Program-made: the position numbers and the translations under genes
In this document: one piece after another, positions 1 to 9,497 of the stretch
Numbering within the stretch: position 1 is the stretch's first letter
Layout of the letters: each line of letters begins with the position of its first letter
The notes under the pieces: generated by a model
What the model saw: the letters and a program-made list of their open reading frames with translations, nothing else
Database searches by the model: none
What the model was told of the DNA's origin: nothing
Origin: Tribonema minus
Lineage: Eukaryota; Sar; Xanthophyceae; Tribonematales; Tribonemataceae
Direction of reading: 5' to 3'
Assembly (NCBI GenBank): GCA_017506865.1
Contig: JAFCMP010000012.1
Coordinates: 248,001-312,000 of the forward strand
Length of the DNA: 64,000 nucleotides

Positions 1-307
1 ACTGCAGGTAACTACCTTCATTCATCCACTCACCGTCATTCATGCATCTATTCACCAACACATCAACTTTCCAGTCAATCATCATTAGCACGATCAGCAT
101 ATATGATTGAAGTTATCGCGAGACGGCGCCGATGGCTCATCGACGGTTATACTGCAAGTAACTGCCTTCATTCACCATCATCCATGCATTTCTTGACCAA
201 GCAAACAATTTCACAGTCGAAAATCATCATGATCGTCAAGCTTCGAAGTATGTGATTGAAGTTGGAGCGAGACGGCGCAGGGGTTCATCGACGGTTATAC
301 TGCAGGT
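1..307 (+). repeat. 149-bp tandem repeat ending in an exon-tail-like junction
   Basis: Positions 1-149 and 150-298 are diverged copies of one unit, and a third copy begins at 299. Each unit ends in a shared block (gcgagacggcgc...ttcatcgacggttat) followed by actgcag/gtaa-type sequence, which could be a splice donor. This is the same layout as the exon-tail duplications in the genes further right, so it may be the last part of an exon of a plus-strand gene lying mostly left of the window. I cannot identify that gene. Confidence 0.55.
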
Positions 308-1223
308 ATCTGCCGGCAATTGCCGCAAGTCATCATTCATTTCAATGAGTAAAAATGGATCGACCACTTCATCAAATTTTTGATTCTGGCATAAAGAACG
401 TGGCACGTCATGGACGTTCGCCGGCAGATGAACAGAACGCCTTGAGGTCAGGCTAGTCCGCAAAAAAAGTTGTTTTGTTTCTCTTTGTGCGTCGCCGTAG
501 CCTCATATGGCCTTCGCGACTGCATTCGTTGAGCATCATAGCACAATGCGCATAGGCAGTCGGCGCACTAGTTGGGGAAGCTCAAGTTCTGTACCGCCGT
601 CCTTTGTGCTGTCAGTCGCGCTCAGCAGTTTCAGACATGCTAGAGACCAGGCACAGTTCGCAGCGGCCATCTCTGATGCCACTTAGGCGTGCTGCAGTGC
701 ACTAGGCGTACCACAGCTCATACCTCTAGAAAACTGGACATTGCATCTATTTGGAATTTGCCGCACTTATGACAAAGAAACTCTTGCACTGGTGACAACA
801 AGCAGCAATTTTTGCATCGATTGTCACAATACTTCCGAAGTATTGAAAAGTACATTTAATCAACATGCGGCGGAAGGATCCTCGCTATCTCACACAGTGG
901 CAGGGCCGAGGCTGATCAGAGAGTGCATCCGGCAATTGCTTCAAAATTTCTCGTTGTGTGGCTCAATCGCAGCATTGTGAACAGGGCCACAGACCGCGAG
1001 ATGCAAACACGTGCTGCTGTAGAGTGGTTGGCTGGAACTCATTGAGTAATGGAAGTGATGCACATCAGATCAGTATTGTCAGCCCCCTAGCCACCCCCTC
1101 GTAAAAATAAGCACTCTGCACAGAGTCTGCTGCTGTATCTTGTTGGGCAGTGACTACCACTGCCCTTGTGAATCCGGCGCACATTACCTGTGAGCACGCG
1201 CTTTTGGGGCTGCACTAGGGTCA
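308..1223. other. no gene recognised
   Basis: Only short unconvincing open frames are present. I see no protein motif, tRNA or mobile element end in this stretch. Confidence 0.5.
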
Positions 1224-1252
1224 GCGTTAGGTTAGGGTTAGGGTTAGGGTTA
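1224..1252 (+). repeat. interstitial telomere-like TTAGGG run
   Basis: Short run of TTAGGG-type units (gttaggttagggttagggttagggtt). Similar short runs recur at 9041-9055, 11248-11267, 12836-12871 (CCCTAA strand), 17087-17131, 24703-24717, 27417-27442, 27686-27712 and 36115-36146, mostly inside introns. Confidence 0.8.
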
Positions 1253-1475
1253 TGCATCGCGCCAATGCACGCGGTTGCAGCCGGGTTGACGAAAATCGAC
1301 GACTAACCAACAAACCCCCTGCGCTCCCAGATGTCGTCGATGCAACGCATCTTGAGATGTGTTGCATCGACAACACCTGAGATGCGTTGTATTGACAACA
1401 CCTGGGCGCACACCCCATACCTTCACTGCTCATTCGTTCCAAAACATCAGTGCTTCATGTCAACAAATTCACATC

Positions 1476-1694
1476 ATGACGAACACTACCGTTGGTCGCC
1501 TCAACCTACCACAGGTCTTACAGCTGGGGTCAGAGGAGCCGTCGGTGCTTGGCAACCTGGTCTTTGCAGAATTGCCAGCGGGGGACCTGGAGTTTGAAGT
1601 TGGCCTCACGCTGAGAACAGAGGGTGTGCTCAAGGCTGAAGCCCTTGAGAAAAAGTCGCGCGCAGTGCAGTCTGTAGTGATAGGGAAGGCCTGA
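1476..1694 (+). CDS. short ORF resembling part of an Hsp70 substrate-binding domain
   Basis: A 72-residue frame from the ATG at 1476 to TGA. The segment after residue 20 reads like the beta-sandwich part of the Hsp70/DnaK substrate-binding domain: a leucine-glycine, then a 'lP.g..e.EV.l.l...Gvlk.eA.ek' pattern and a final 'qsvvI'. No ATPase domain or splice partner is seen nearby, so this is either a decayed Hsp70 fragment or the last exon of a gene whose other exons I cannot find. The frame also stays open upstream to 1359. The assignment rests on a remembered family pattern only. Confidence 0.4.
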   Translation: MTNTTVGRLNLPQVLQLGSEEPSVLGNLVFAELPAGDLEFEVGLTLRTEGVLKAEALEKKSRAVQSVVIGKA

Positions 1695-2082
1695 GGCGTC
1701 TGGCGGGCAGGCAGCGGCACGCCAGCACAGTCGGAATCACAAGATCACAGCAATTTTGGTGAATGACCGTTTTGCTCGTAGACTTCTCTTGTTGTGTGCC
1801 TTTGTCGTGCCACCTCAATATGTCCATGCTTTGACCGGTGGCCAACAGCCTGCAACTGCATCACTTGAGGCATTGGTCGCTCGCATTAACCTTGACGCAT
1901 AAACTGTGTATAGACGACAAAGGTGCCCTCTCAGCCATTCAGTGTTTATGTATGGTGATGATGAGGCACCACTTCTGTTGCCACCACTCACAAGTCTAGC
2001 ATTCAATTTTGACGTGGCCCTGCAAAAAGCACAATAGTCTTGTGCCTGAGCCCATGCCTGACTGTGGCTGCAAATGGTGCTT

Positions 2083-2128
2083 GTACTTTTCATTAATTCT
2101 CGCTCAGGGCGCGAAAAAGCCGGTGCTT
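2083..2128 (-). mobile_element. solo 3' tail of the retrotransposon family
   Basis: Read on the minus strand this is ggctttttcgcgccctgagc...aaaagtac, the last ~45 bases of the element family, directly downstream of the full-length element's own tail. It shows that the full-length copy is joined to an older copy at GTAC. Confidence 0.75.
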
Positions 2129-5100
2129 GTACTTTTTATTTATTCTCGCTCAGGGCGCGAAAAAGCCCAGATGATTGGCATCTAGCTGTAAGGAATCTAC
2201 ATGTCGTATGACAGTCTAAAAGTGTCGCAACGACAACCACTCAAACGCCGCCGCCGCCAAATGGCATCTCGGGGTCCTCCCCTACGTCCTCCTCCATGTG
2301 CCCCCCCCCCCTGGATTCTGCAATGTGTGTCATGACACGGCCAGAGTACGCCATGTGGAGCGCTGCCGACAGTGCCGAGCGTAAGCGCGCCAGGGCGATG
2401 CCCTTGAGAGCTTTAGGGCGCGCTCCTCCGGGCACTGACATCCTGCTGGCATACTCCGTCGCCACAGCCTCCAGCAGCTTCCGCCCCTGCTCCCCGATGC
2501 TGCCAAATGACCCTATTGCCAAAGTGGCAAGTTTGTAGCAATTCTGATCATAATGACCAGAATAGTGGGTAGTCTTGGCGGCCTCTTGGTCGCGGCAGCA
2601 TCGCTCGGGGTCTGCTGCAGTCTTCGCCGCCCGCGACGCCACCTGTGCCTCGAAGCAGGTAACGTCCACCATGAGCGGTAGGTGGCGTGTCGGGTCGTCG
2701 TAGCCGGTCACCGGGAAGGCGTCGGCAGGCAGCACGATCGTGTCCATCCTGCGACTCCCCGGCGGCCCGGCGGACCCCAGAAACGGCGTGTAGTCCTCGT
2801 CCACCAGTCCCGTTTTGAGGTATTGCCGCAGGAGGCGCTGCGTGGCCCTCTTGACGCTATTGTGGACAATGGTGTCGTGCGCCTTGACGCGTGGCGCTTG
2901 ACACAGCCGTGCATGCAGGGTGCCGCCCGGCGACTTCCCGCACAGCTTGCAGCCTGCCGTCTGCTCCTCTACTCCGATGGCGCGTTTGACGGCCAGCTGC
3001 CAGGATAGGCCATCGAACGAAGCCGTTGTGGAGTACATGGGCTCGTTGAGGAATGCCATGCCGATCGAGTGCATGTGGCGCTGCGACCGGAATCGAGCAA
3101 GTGCTTGCGTGCGTTGCGTGCCCTGCGGCAGCTGTTGCAGGTCCGCCTCCACCTTATCTGCAAGCTCGGTAGCGACGGCATCTGCAAGCGCACTCTGATT
3201 GGGGCGCTTCAGGCTACACTGCAACTGCAGAGCACTGGCGTCAAGTACGCAAGCAGCATCCGCACCAGTGCCACCACCTGCTGTCGGCCGCAGCGGCGGC
3301 TGCTGCGTAGGTGGTTGCTGCTGCAGTGGCGTTAGCGCTGGTGGCAGTATATGTTCCAGCTTGTCACCTGTTGCTGCACGTAGAGATGTGGCAGCTGTGG
3401 CGATCGTCCGCATGAGGGGCAGGCGCGCCACCTCTGCTGCTGCTGCGCCTTGTAGCATTGCTGGTGTGGAACGCGCAGCGCCTGCATTGACGGCTGCCGC
3501 TGCTGCGTGCGCTGGTGCTGCAGCTGCGCCGCCTGCCGTTGCTGCTGCTGCCAGTGGTGTTGCTGCTGCCGCAGGTGTTGGTGCAGCACCTGCCGCATTG
3601 GCCGCTGCCACCGCCATTGCCGCTGTCGCAGCCGGCACGGTTGCGGCGCCGCCTGCCGACGCTGCTCCTGTTGCAGGTGCTGCAGCAGCCCTTAGGCTAG
3701 TAGGGCCTGTAGCAGCTGTGTTGCCTATGCCCGCAGCCGCTGCTGTTGATGCTGCAGTTAGTGATGCCGCCGAGGCCACTTGAGGTGCAACATGTGCTGC
3801 CGCTGCTGCAGCAGCCTCTGATGCTGGAGCAGCTGCTGCTGCCGCCGCTGCTGCTGCCGCCGGAGTAGTTGCGCCGTGCGCCGCCGCTGCTGCTGCTGCC
3901 GCTGGTGCCGCCTGTGCTGCCGCCGCGGCCCCTGATCCAGCGGCAGCTGCGTCGTGTGTTGCCGGAATGGCTGCGCCATAAGCGCGGCCAGCCGCTGATG
4001 CAGTTGCCGCTGCCGGAGCGGTCGCGCCTCCACTGGCAACCGCCGCTGCCGCTGTAACAGTTGCCGCTGCTGATGCTGCTGGTGCTGGTGCTGCTGCCGC
4101 TGCTGCCGGTGCCGCTTGTGTTGCCGCATCCTCAGCAGCGTTGTCTGCAGCCGCTTGAGGAGCCGCCTGCTGCAGCACCCCCGCCCATCCAGAGAGTGCT
4201 GGTTGCAGCGCTTGCAACGTGCCCGCCACATACGCAGCATCAGCGATGTCGCAGGCGCTGGTAATGCCAAGGCCGCCATGCCGTGTTGGGAGTCGCGCTT
4301 GCTGTAAGGCTGGGCCGTGCGCTGCCAGATGGAAGTGGGCCCCACTTTGCTCAAACTGGCGCCAGGTCTGGCCTGGTGGCTGCAGGCCCATTGAGTGCTC
4401 AAGCACCCACTGCGTGACCCGATCCCACTCCTTGGCGGCTGGCGCTGTCTGCGTAGTGGGAATGGTGCGCAGGCAGTACGTCATGCGAGGCACCACGCAG
4501 TAGCGCAGTAACCTGAACATAGCCCTCGGAGATGTCAGGCGCGCGCATCGCTCTGCAAATCGAGCCCCTGCCCCGCCTGCACCCGCTTCCCTGCGCAGCC
4601 ATGCGTCCACAAAGCTGCTGTGGCCCACCGGCACCCCCAGCAACACAGCTCCACGGTTCTGATTTTCATCCGTATCCCCCACTAGCTGAACGCCCAGCTG
4701 CTGCAGCAGTTGCCGCTCGTGGTCTGTCACCACATGCCCCCTGCCAGGCAGCGCGCGTGACTTGGTGAGGTTTAGCTCCAGCCCCACCTCCGCAAAGTGT
4801 TGTTTGAGCTGCGCCACCGCCTGTATGTCATCCTGAGTCAGCGTGCAAGCGCCTGTTCGGACGTTGGCATCGTCCATGTAGGCGCCCATCCGCCTCCGCA
4901 CGCGCTGCGCGGCCGCCGCCTCATTGAACCGTTGCAAGCACTGAGCAATGGCGCCGCAGAAGAGCATCGGTGCCGCGGGGTCCCCCTGCTTAAACCCGCG
5001 CTGAGACATGATGATGCGCGTGGAGCCGTCGACGTGCTGGAACAGCAGGCGTGGCCGAGTGCGAACGTATGTGCCGATGAAGTAGTCGAGGAAGTCCGGC

Positions 5101-7680
5101 AGCTGTGCTGCTACCCATTCCGCTGCCGCCAGGACGAACACCATGTTGAAGGCATTCTTGAGGTCCAGCATGAACTGCCAGTGACCGAGCTCATACGCGA
5201 GTTTGCCGGCCATGGCGGCTTTCTCCGCTCCTGCTGAGACGGCTACCCCATACTGCCCGTCTGGCTCAAGGAGCTCCGCCAGGAAGTCTTTGCGGTCTGC
5301 CACGTACACCGAAGTGCATAGTCGCTGCAGCACCTCGCCGCAAACGATGGGCCGCTGCTTAGCTGTACCATCTTCCTGTTGTTCTGCAAGTGGCGTCAGG
5401 CGCCCCGCGCCATGCAACTGCCAAAAGGCATCCGGCAGCCGCGCAGCCTCCCGCATAACGGTCTGAAGCCACCGTGTGAGGACAGCAGCAAACTCATGCC
5501 GTCCCCAGCTTGTGCGTAGCGCATCCTGCAGGTGGCTGTAGCGCAGCCCCGATGGGCCTGCTCCACTGTAAGGGCTTGCTCGCTGGATGAGCTTGGCAAC
5601 CGTCTCTGGCTCAATTCCCTCCCCCTGTAACAGGCTGAGTTCTGCTGGCATGTCGGCTGCTTTCGCCACAAGCTGATCAATCATGCCGGATAGCTCATGG
5701 AGTTGTTCCCCTGGCGCAGCGGGGGGGTGTTTGGACTGCATGGCGGCAAAGCAGTCATCATCAGGTATCGCCACCGTTTTGGGCTGAAGGAAACGCGCTG
5801 CCTGCTGTAGCCCCCCCTCTGTGCCCATGCACTGTAGGACGTAGGCGTTGATCGCTGCCTCCGTTTGCTGGCGCGCGTGCCAGCGCCGGTGCGCACGCGC
5901 GTGTGCGAGGAGCGCTGGCACCAACCGGTCAAGCTCACCGCGTGCCAACATTCTGATTCTGTCGGAGCGAGTGATGCCAGGTGCGCCATCGGTGGAGGTG
6001 ATGAGTGATGGCATGAGGTGGTGTAGAATCGTGGATCTTTGCAGTCGCTGCACCCGCCCTGCGGAATCTGGCTCCCGCGCCGCATTGACGAACATCGTCA
6101 TTGTGTGTGCCAACAGATGTGTTGCTGCGTTCTCCAGTGCAGCTCCCACATAGCGACGATTGCGTGGTCTAGCAAGGCTTCTAGTTGTCGCGAACTGCAG
6201 CTGGCACAGCTCATCGAGGCTGATGCTGTCAAGCACTGCTGCGACTGCGGGGGTTGAGATGGTCCACGTGAAAAGCCCACCTGCCCCACCTGCTGCGCCT
6301 GCAGGGCCTGGCGCTGCCGCTGCTGTCGCCGCACCTGCCGCTCTGGGGCCCCCTCCGCCGCCGCCGCGGCCGCCACGACCACAGCCTCGTCCGCCGCTGT
6401 CGCTGCTGCGACCGCTGCCACGGCCACCGCGGCCGTTTTGAGTTCGCGCGCCACTGCCGCTGTTGCTAGCACCGCCGCTGCGGCTGCTGGCATCATTGCT
6501 GCGGCCGTTGCCAGCGCCGCTGTCCTTAGTACCGGCTGCACTGCCGCCGCCGGCACCGCTGCTGCTGCCGCCTCCGGTTCTGCTGCCGCTAGTCGCTCTG
6601 CTACTGCTGATGTCTGCATCATTGCTGCCGCTGCGAACGCGTCCTCCATTGCCACGTCCGCGCCCTCCACTGCGACCCCGACCCCCTCGTGTAGCACTGC
6701 TGCCCCCGCGTTCCGGCCTCTTTGAGCTGCCGGAGGAGCTGCTGCCACCAGCCTGAGCAGCAGGTGCCTGCTGCGCGTGCGCTGGTCCCTTTGCGTAGGG
6801 GTTGCCGATGGGTGTGCACGCCGGTTGCTGCTGTGGCAGCGACGTGGTAGCTGTTGCCGTCGATGCATCAGGTGCTAGCGGTGCTGCTGATGCTGTTGTT
6901 GACAATGTTGCCGCCACTGCAGCGGGTGAAGTGATAGGCCTGCAGTTGCGGCAGTGCTTGCCCGCGCTGGCATCGCTGCTGTCCACTCTGAATGTCTTGT
7001 TGGCATGAAACAGGTTTTTGCACAAGGCACACTCGGTGTAGATGGTTTGCAAGTGCGAGGTGCTGAGGTCGGAGCGCTCCAGGAACGTTGTTGCTGTCCC
7101 ACTGTGGTGTTTGCGCTGGTGCTTCGCCGCGATGTGGGCGTTTAACCTCTGCTGTAACGAGAGCAGCGACATGCCCTTCTTCACCACGAGGTCGCATAAG
7201 TTGCACTTGTACTCCGGGTCCGCACTGCCTCCACCTCCAGCTTCGTCGTCTAGCATCAGACGTTGCTGTTCCAGACTGTTATGACCTGTTCTAGAGCGCT
7301 TGACTGCACTTTGCCCGCCCGTGTGCTCCCCTTCGCCTGTTTGATCGGAAATTGACCAACCGTCATTCTGTACCCTCTTGCGTTTGTGCGCTGCGCGTCC
7401 GTCTCCAGTTGCTCTGCTGCTGCCACTCGTGCCATCGTCCTGTTGACAAGCGCCATTGCCATCTGCAGCACTGGTGCTAATATCCTGCGCTTGTGCGCAC
7501 GCTAGATCGGATTCCTTGCATTTCTGCGCTGATTCAGAGTTGGCAATACGGGCCTCCCGCCGCCGCCATGATATTCTTTTCATGATCTCTGCTACGCCAT
7601 GGTGCTACATGCTACAGCTACATACCTATCCGCATCTCGTGCAGGCTGTTACTGCAGGCTGTCACTGTAAACATGTGCTT
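2129..7680 (-). mobile_element. full-length non-LTR retrotransposon (RT plus restriction-like endonuclease)
   Basis: A 5.55 kb element on the minus strand. It has a ~100-bp 5' leader (7584-7680), one uninterrupted ORF (2241-7583) and a ~110-bp 3' UTR ending in a small hairpin (gggctttttcgcgccc) followed by tgagcgagaataaataaaaagtac. There is no poly(A) tail; the end is GTAC. Its 5' side abuts the GTAC of another truncated copy and its 3' side abuts a further tail, so the copies form a head-to-tail chain. The intact ORF suggests recent activity. Domain order points to an early-branching, endonuclease-at-the-C-terminus clade (R2/NeSL/Utopia-like); I cannot settle which. Confidence 0.85.
2241..7583 (-). 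CDS. retrotransposon polyprotein: zinc fingers, reverse transcriptase, restriction-like endonuclease
   Basis: A 1,780-residue frame without introns. Two Cys/His clusters at about residues 124-156 (CNLC...H...H) and 185-213 (CALC...CRNC) are likely nucleic-acid-binding fingers. A Gly/Arg/Ser-rich RGG-like stretch covers about 288-431. Reverse transcriptase palm motifs are visible: LDLKNAFN near 806, GFKQGDPAAPMLF in the middle, and the catalytic YMDD at about 902-905. A low-complexity Ala-rich linker runs from about 1140 to 1415. The C-terminus carries a CX2CX8HX4C knuckle (about 1544-1560), then an R..D ... DVTCFE arrangement near 1615-1640 typical of restriction-like endonucleases of site-specific non-LTR elements. 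The protein would nick target DNA and copy its RNA in place. Reverse-frame open stretches over it are shadows of its GC-rich repeats. Confidence 0.88.
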   Translation of the reverse strand: MKRISWRRREARIANSESAQKCKESDLACAQAQDISTSAADGNGACQQDDGTSGSSRATGDGRAAHKRKRVQNDGWSISDQTGEGEHTGGQSAVKRSRTGHNSLEQQRLMLDDEAGGGGSADPEYKCNLCDLVVKKGMSLLSLQQRLNAHIAAKHQRKHHSGTATTFLERSDLSTSHLQTIYTECALCKNLFHANKTFRVDSSDASAGKHCRNCRPITSPAAVAATLSTTASAAPLAPDASTATATTSLPQQQPACTPIGNPYAKGPAHAQQAPAAQAGGSSSSGSSKRPERGGSSATRGGRGRSGGRGRGNGGRVRSGSNDADISSSRATSGSRTGGGSSSGAGGGSAAGTKDSGAGNGRSNDASSRSGGASNSGSGARTQNGRGGRGSGRSSDSGGRGCGRGGRGGGGGGPRAAGAATAAAAPGPAGAAGGAGGLFTWTISTPAVAAVLDSISLDELCQLQFATTRSLARPRNRRYVGAALENAATHLLAHTMTMFVNAAREPDSAGRVQRLQRSTILHHLMPSLITSTDGAPGITRSDRIRMLARGELDRLVPALLAHARAHRRWHARQQTEAAINAYVLQCMGTEGGLQQAARFLQPKTVAIPDDDCFAAMQSKHPPAAPGEQLHELSGMIDQLVAKAADMPAELSLLQGEGIEPETVAKLIQRASPYSGAGPSGLRYSHLQDALRTSWGRHEFAAVLTRWLQTVMREAARLPDAFWQLHGAGRLTPLAEQQEDGTAKQRPIVCGEVLQRLCTSVYVADRKDFLAELLEPDGQYGVAVSAGAEKAAMAGKLAYELGHWQFMLDLKNAFNMVFVLAAAEWVAAQLPDFLDYFIGTYVRTRPRLLFQHVDGSTRIIMSQRGFKQGDPAAPMLFCGAIAQCLQRFNEAAAAQRVRRRMGAYMDDANVRTGACTLTQDDIQAVAQLKQHFAEVGLELNLTKSRALPGRGHVVTDHERQLLQQLGVQLVGDTDENQNRGAVLLGVPVGHSSFVDAWLRREAGAGGAGARFAERCARLTSPRAMFRLLRYCVVPRMTYCLRTIPTTQTAPAAKEWDRVTQWVLEHSMGLQPPGQTWRQFEQSGAHFHLAAHGPALQQARLPTRHGGLGITSACDIADAAYVAGTLQALQPALSGWAGVLQQAAPQAAADNAAEDAATQAAPAAAAAAPAPAASAAATVTAAAAVASGGATAPAAATASAAGRAYGAAIPATHDAAAAGSGAAAAAQAAPAAAAAAAAHGATTPAAAAAAAAAAAPASEAAAAAAAHVAPQVASAASLTAASTAAAAGIGNTAATGPTSLRAAAAPATGAASAGGAATVPAATAAMAVAAANAAGAAPTPAAAATPLAAAATAGGAAAAPAHAAAAAVNAGAARSTPAMLQGAAAAEVARLPLMRTIATAATSLRAATGDKLEHILPPALTPLQQQPPTQQPPLRPTAGGGTGADAACVLDASALQLQCSLKRPNQSALADAVATELADKVEADLQQLPQGTQRTQALARFRSQRHMHSIGMAFLNEPMYSTTASFDGLSWQLAVKRAIGVEEQTAGCKLCGKSPGGTLHARLCQAPRVKAHDTIVHNSVKRATQRLLRQYLKTGLVDEDYTPFLGSAGPPGSRRMDTIVLPADAFPVTGYDDPTRHLPLMVDVTCFEAQVASRAAKTAADPERCCRDQEAAKTTHYSGHYDQNCYKLATLAIGSFGSIGEQGRKLLEAVATEYASRMSVPGGARPKALKGIALARLRSALSAALHMAYSGRVMTHIAESRGGGHMEEDVGEDPEMPFGGGGV

Positions 7681-7880
7681 GTACTTTTTATAAATTAATT
7701 CTCGCTCAGGGCGCGAAAAACCCCAGATGAATGGCATCTAACTTGAAGCTTGCTGTACGGAATCTACATGTCGTGTGACAGTCTGAAAGTGTCTCAACGA
7801 CAATCACTCAAACGCCGCCGCCGCCAAATGGCATCTCGGGATCCTCCCCTACGTCCTCCTCCATGTGCCCCCCCCCCCCC
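7681..7880 (-). mobile_element. 5'-truncated copy of the retrotransposon
   Basis: Same 3' UTR and last ~20 codons as the full element (compare 2129-2305), broken at a C-run near 7870-7880. It ends with GTAC at 7681-7684, immediately followed on the minus strand by the 5' leader of the full-length copy. Confidence 0.85.
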
Positions 7881-8000
7881 GGTGGTTGTACTTTTATTAT
7901 ATTCCACTCGTGGCTGTGGAAATGCCATGTTGTAGGTGTGTCGCCTTGTTCTCACTCTTGGATGTAGCATGCAAAGCTTGCACGCCACACCCCGCCCCCC

Positions 8001-8566
8001 ACATCACCCCCAACAAAGCACCCGCAAGCGACTGTCCCCCACATACTAGCAGGGATACCAAACAAAGCTACAAGACTCTCCACCCACAGACAGACCCGTC
8101 TTAGGGCCACCCAGCTCCACGCAGACTCCATCTCAAAGTTTTCATGCAGGCCAAGGTCACCATAATGGGCCCTGAACTGGAGATTGTGGCTATCTACGTG
8201 AACCCCGATATCATAAAGATAAGCAGAGGGAGTCACTGGGCGCCAGGCGCTGACGCTAGAAAGAAAGGCTATATAACTAAGCAAAGCATCGCCTCCTTGA
8301 TGAGCGGGACGGTGGTTCACCGGGCCTCCCATATCACCCCCAACAAAGCATCCGCAAGCGACTGTCCCCCATCCACTAGCAGGGATACCAAACAAAGCTG
8401 CAAGACTCTCCCCCCACAGACAGACCCTTCTAAGGGCCACCCAGCTCCACGCAGACTCCATCTCAAAGTTTTCATGCAGGCCAAGGTCACCATGATGGGC
8501 CCTGAACTGGAGATTGTGGCTATCTACGTGAACCCCGATATCATAGAGATAAGCAGAGGGAGTCAC
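8001..8566. repeat. 236-bp direct duplication (8001-8236 and 8331-8566)
   Basis: Two equal-length copies, about 96% identical by eye, 94 bp apart. Both strands are open: the plus strand gives a 152-residue frame, the minus strand a 204-residue frame repeating the same ~80 residues. The plus frame contains a 'lEIVAIYVNPDI' phrase that loosely recalls the exonuclease-endonuclease-phosphatase domain of LINE elements; this is weak. A different tail-like end (gtactttattcac...) follows at 8581. Confidence 0.75.
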
Positions 8567-8807
8567 AGTGGTGGTTATTGTACTTTATTCACTTCCGCTT
8601 GAAGGGCGGAACCCTATGAAATGTGTAAGATATGCAACTCTTGCGCTCACGTCATCAAGCGTGTGCTCATACGCATTTGTGACCGCAATGGAACGCAAGC
8701 GCTATAGTCTGTAGTATCTACACATTGACCGCGTGCTTGTACCATGCAAACCTCCCAGGTCCGCAATGACGACAACACTTCAGAGTATTTCATGAGGCAT
8801 GAGGTAC

Positions 8808-9192
8808 TGTCATACGACATGTAGATTCCTTACAGCTAGATGCCAATCATCTGGGCTTTTTCGCGCCCTGAGCGAGAATAAATAAAAAGTACATGCCAAT
8901 CATCTGGGCTTTTTCGCGCCCTGAGCGAGAATTAATAAAAAGTACAGACTGTCATACGACATGTAGATTCCTTACAGCTAGATGCCAATCATCTGGGCTT
9001 TTTCGCGCCCTGAGCGAGAATTAATAAAAAGTACATGTGGTTAGGGTTAGGGTTAGTACATACTCTGCGGCGGCGTTTGAGTGGTTGTCGTTGCGACACT
9101 TTCAGACTGTCATACGACATGTAGATTCCTTACAGCTAGATGCCAATCATCTGGGCTTTTTCGCGCCCTGAGCGAGAATTAATAAAAAGTAC
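8808..9192 (+). mobile_element. concatemer of four retrotransposon 3' tails, plus strand
   Basis: Four 5'-truncated copies lie in direct orientation: 8808-8892, 8893-8945, 8946-9034 and about 9065-9192. All end in the hairpin plus a(a/t)taaaaagtac. Each begins at a different truncation point directly, or within a few bases, after a GTAC. A telomere-like ttagggttaggg run and another GTAC (9056-9059) separate copies three and four. The orientation is opposite to the full-length element. Confidence 0.85.
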
Positions 9193-9497
9193 ATACTCTG
9201 GTTTTGCCCCCCCCGGGCCAGCTCGCCAACATCGAAAGGTGTGGCAGCGCCATGAAGTGGAGGGTGGGGGCTGCTTGTCTGGCGCGCCTAGCATGTTTCA
9301 CCAGCCATGGTGCATCTGGCGCGCCGCAGCAGCACCTGCCACATTTCAGCCGCACATTTGGAGCCCCTTATCACACAGCACCAGCAGGCCAGAGGAGCAT
9401 TACGTTCGAGCTCGCGGCATCGGCAAGGACATGGAAAGCTCTGCAGTTCGCCTCTCAAGCAGCACGAGCAGCTACTTCCCTCCCCTCACGCCACCTA

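Noticed and set aside
3199..4402. Several long Ala-, Gln- or Cys-rich frames overlapping the retrotransposon ORF
   Set aside because: They are other-frame readings of the GCN-repeat linker in the 1,780-residue ORF.
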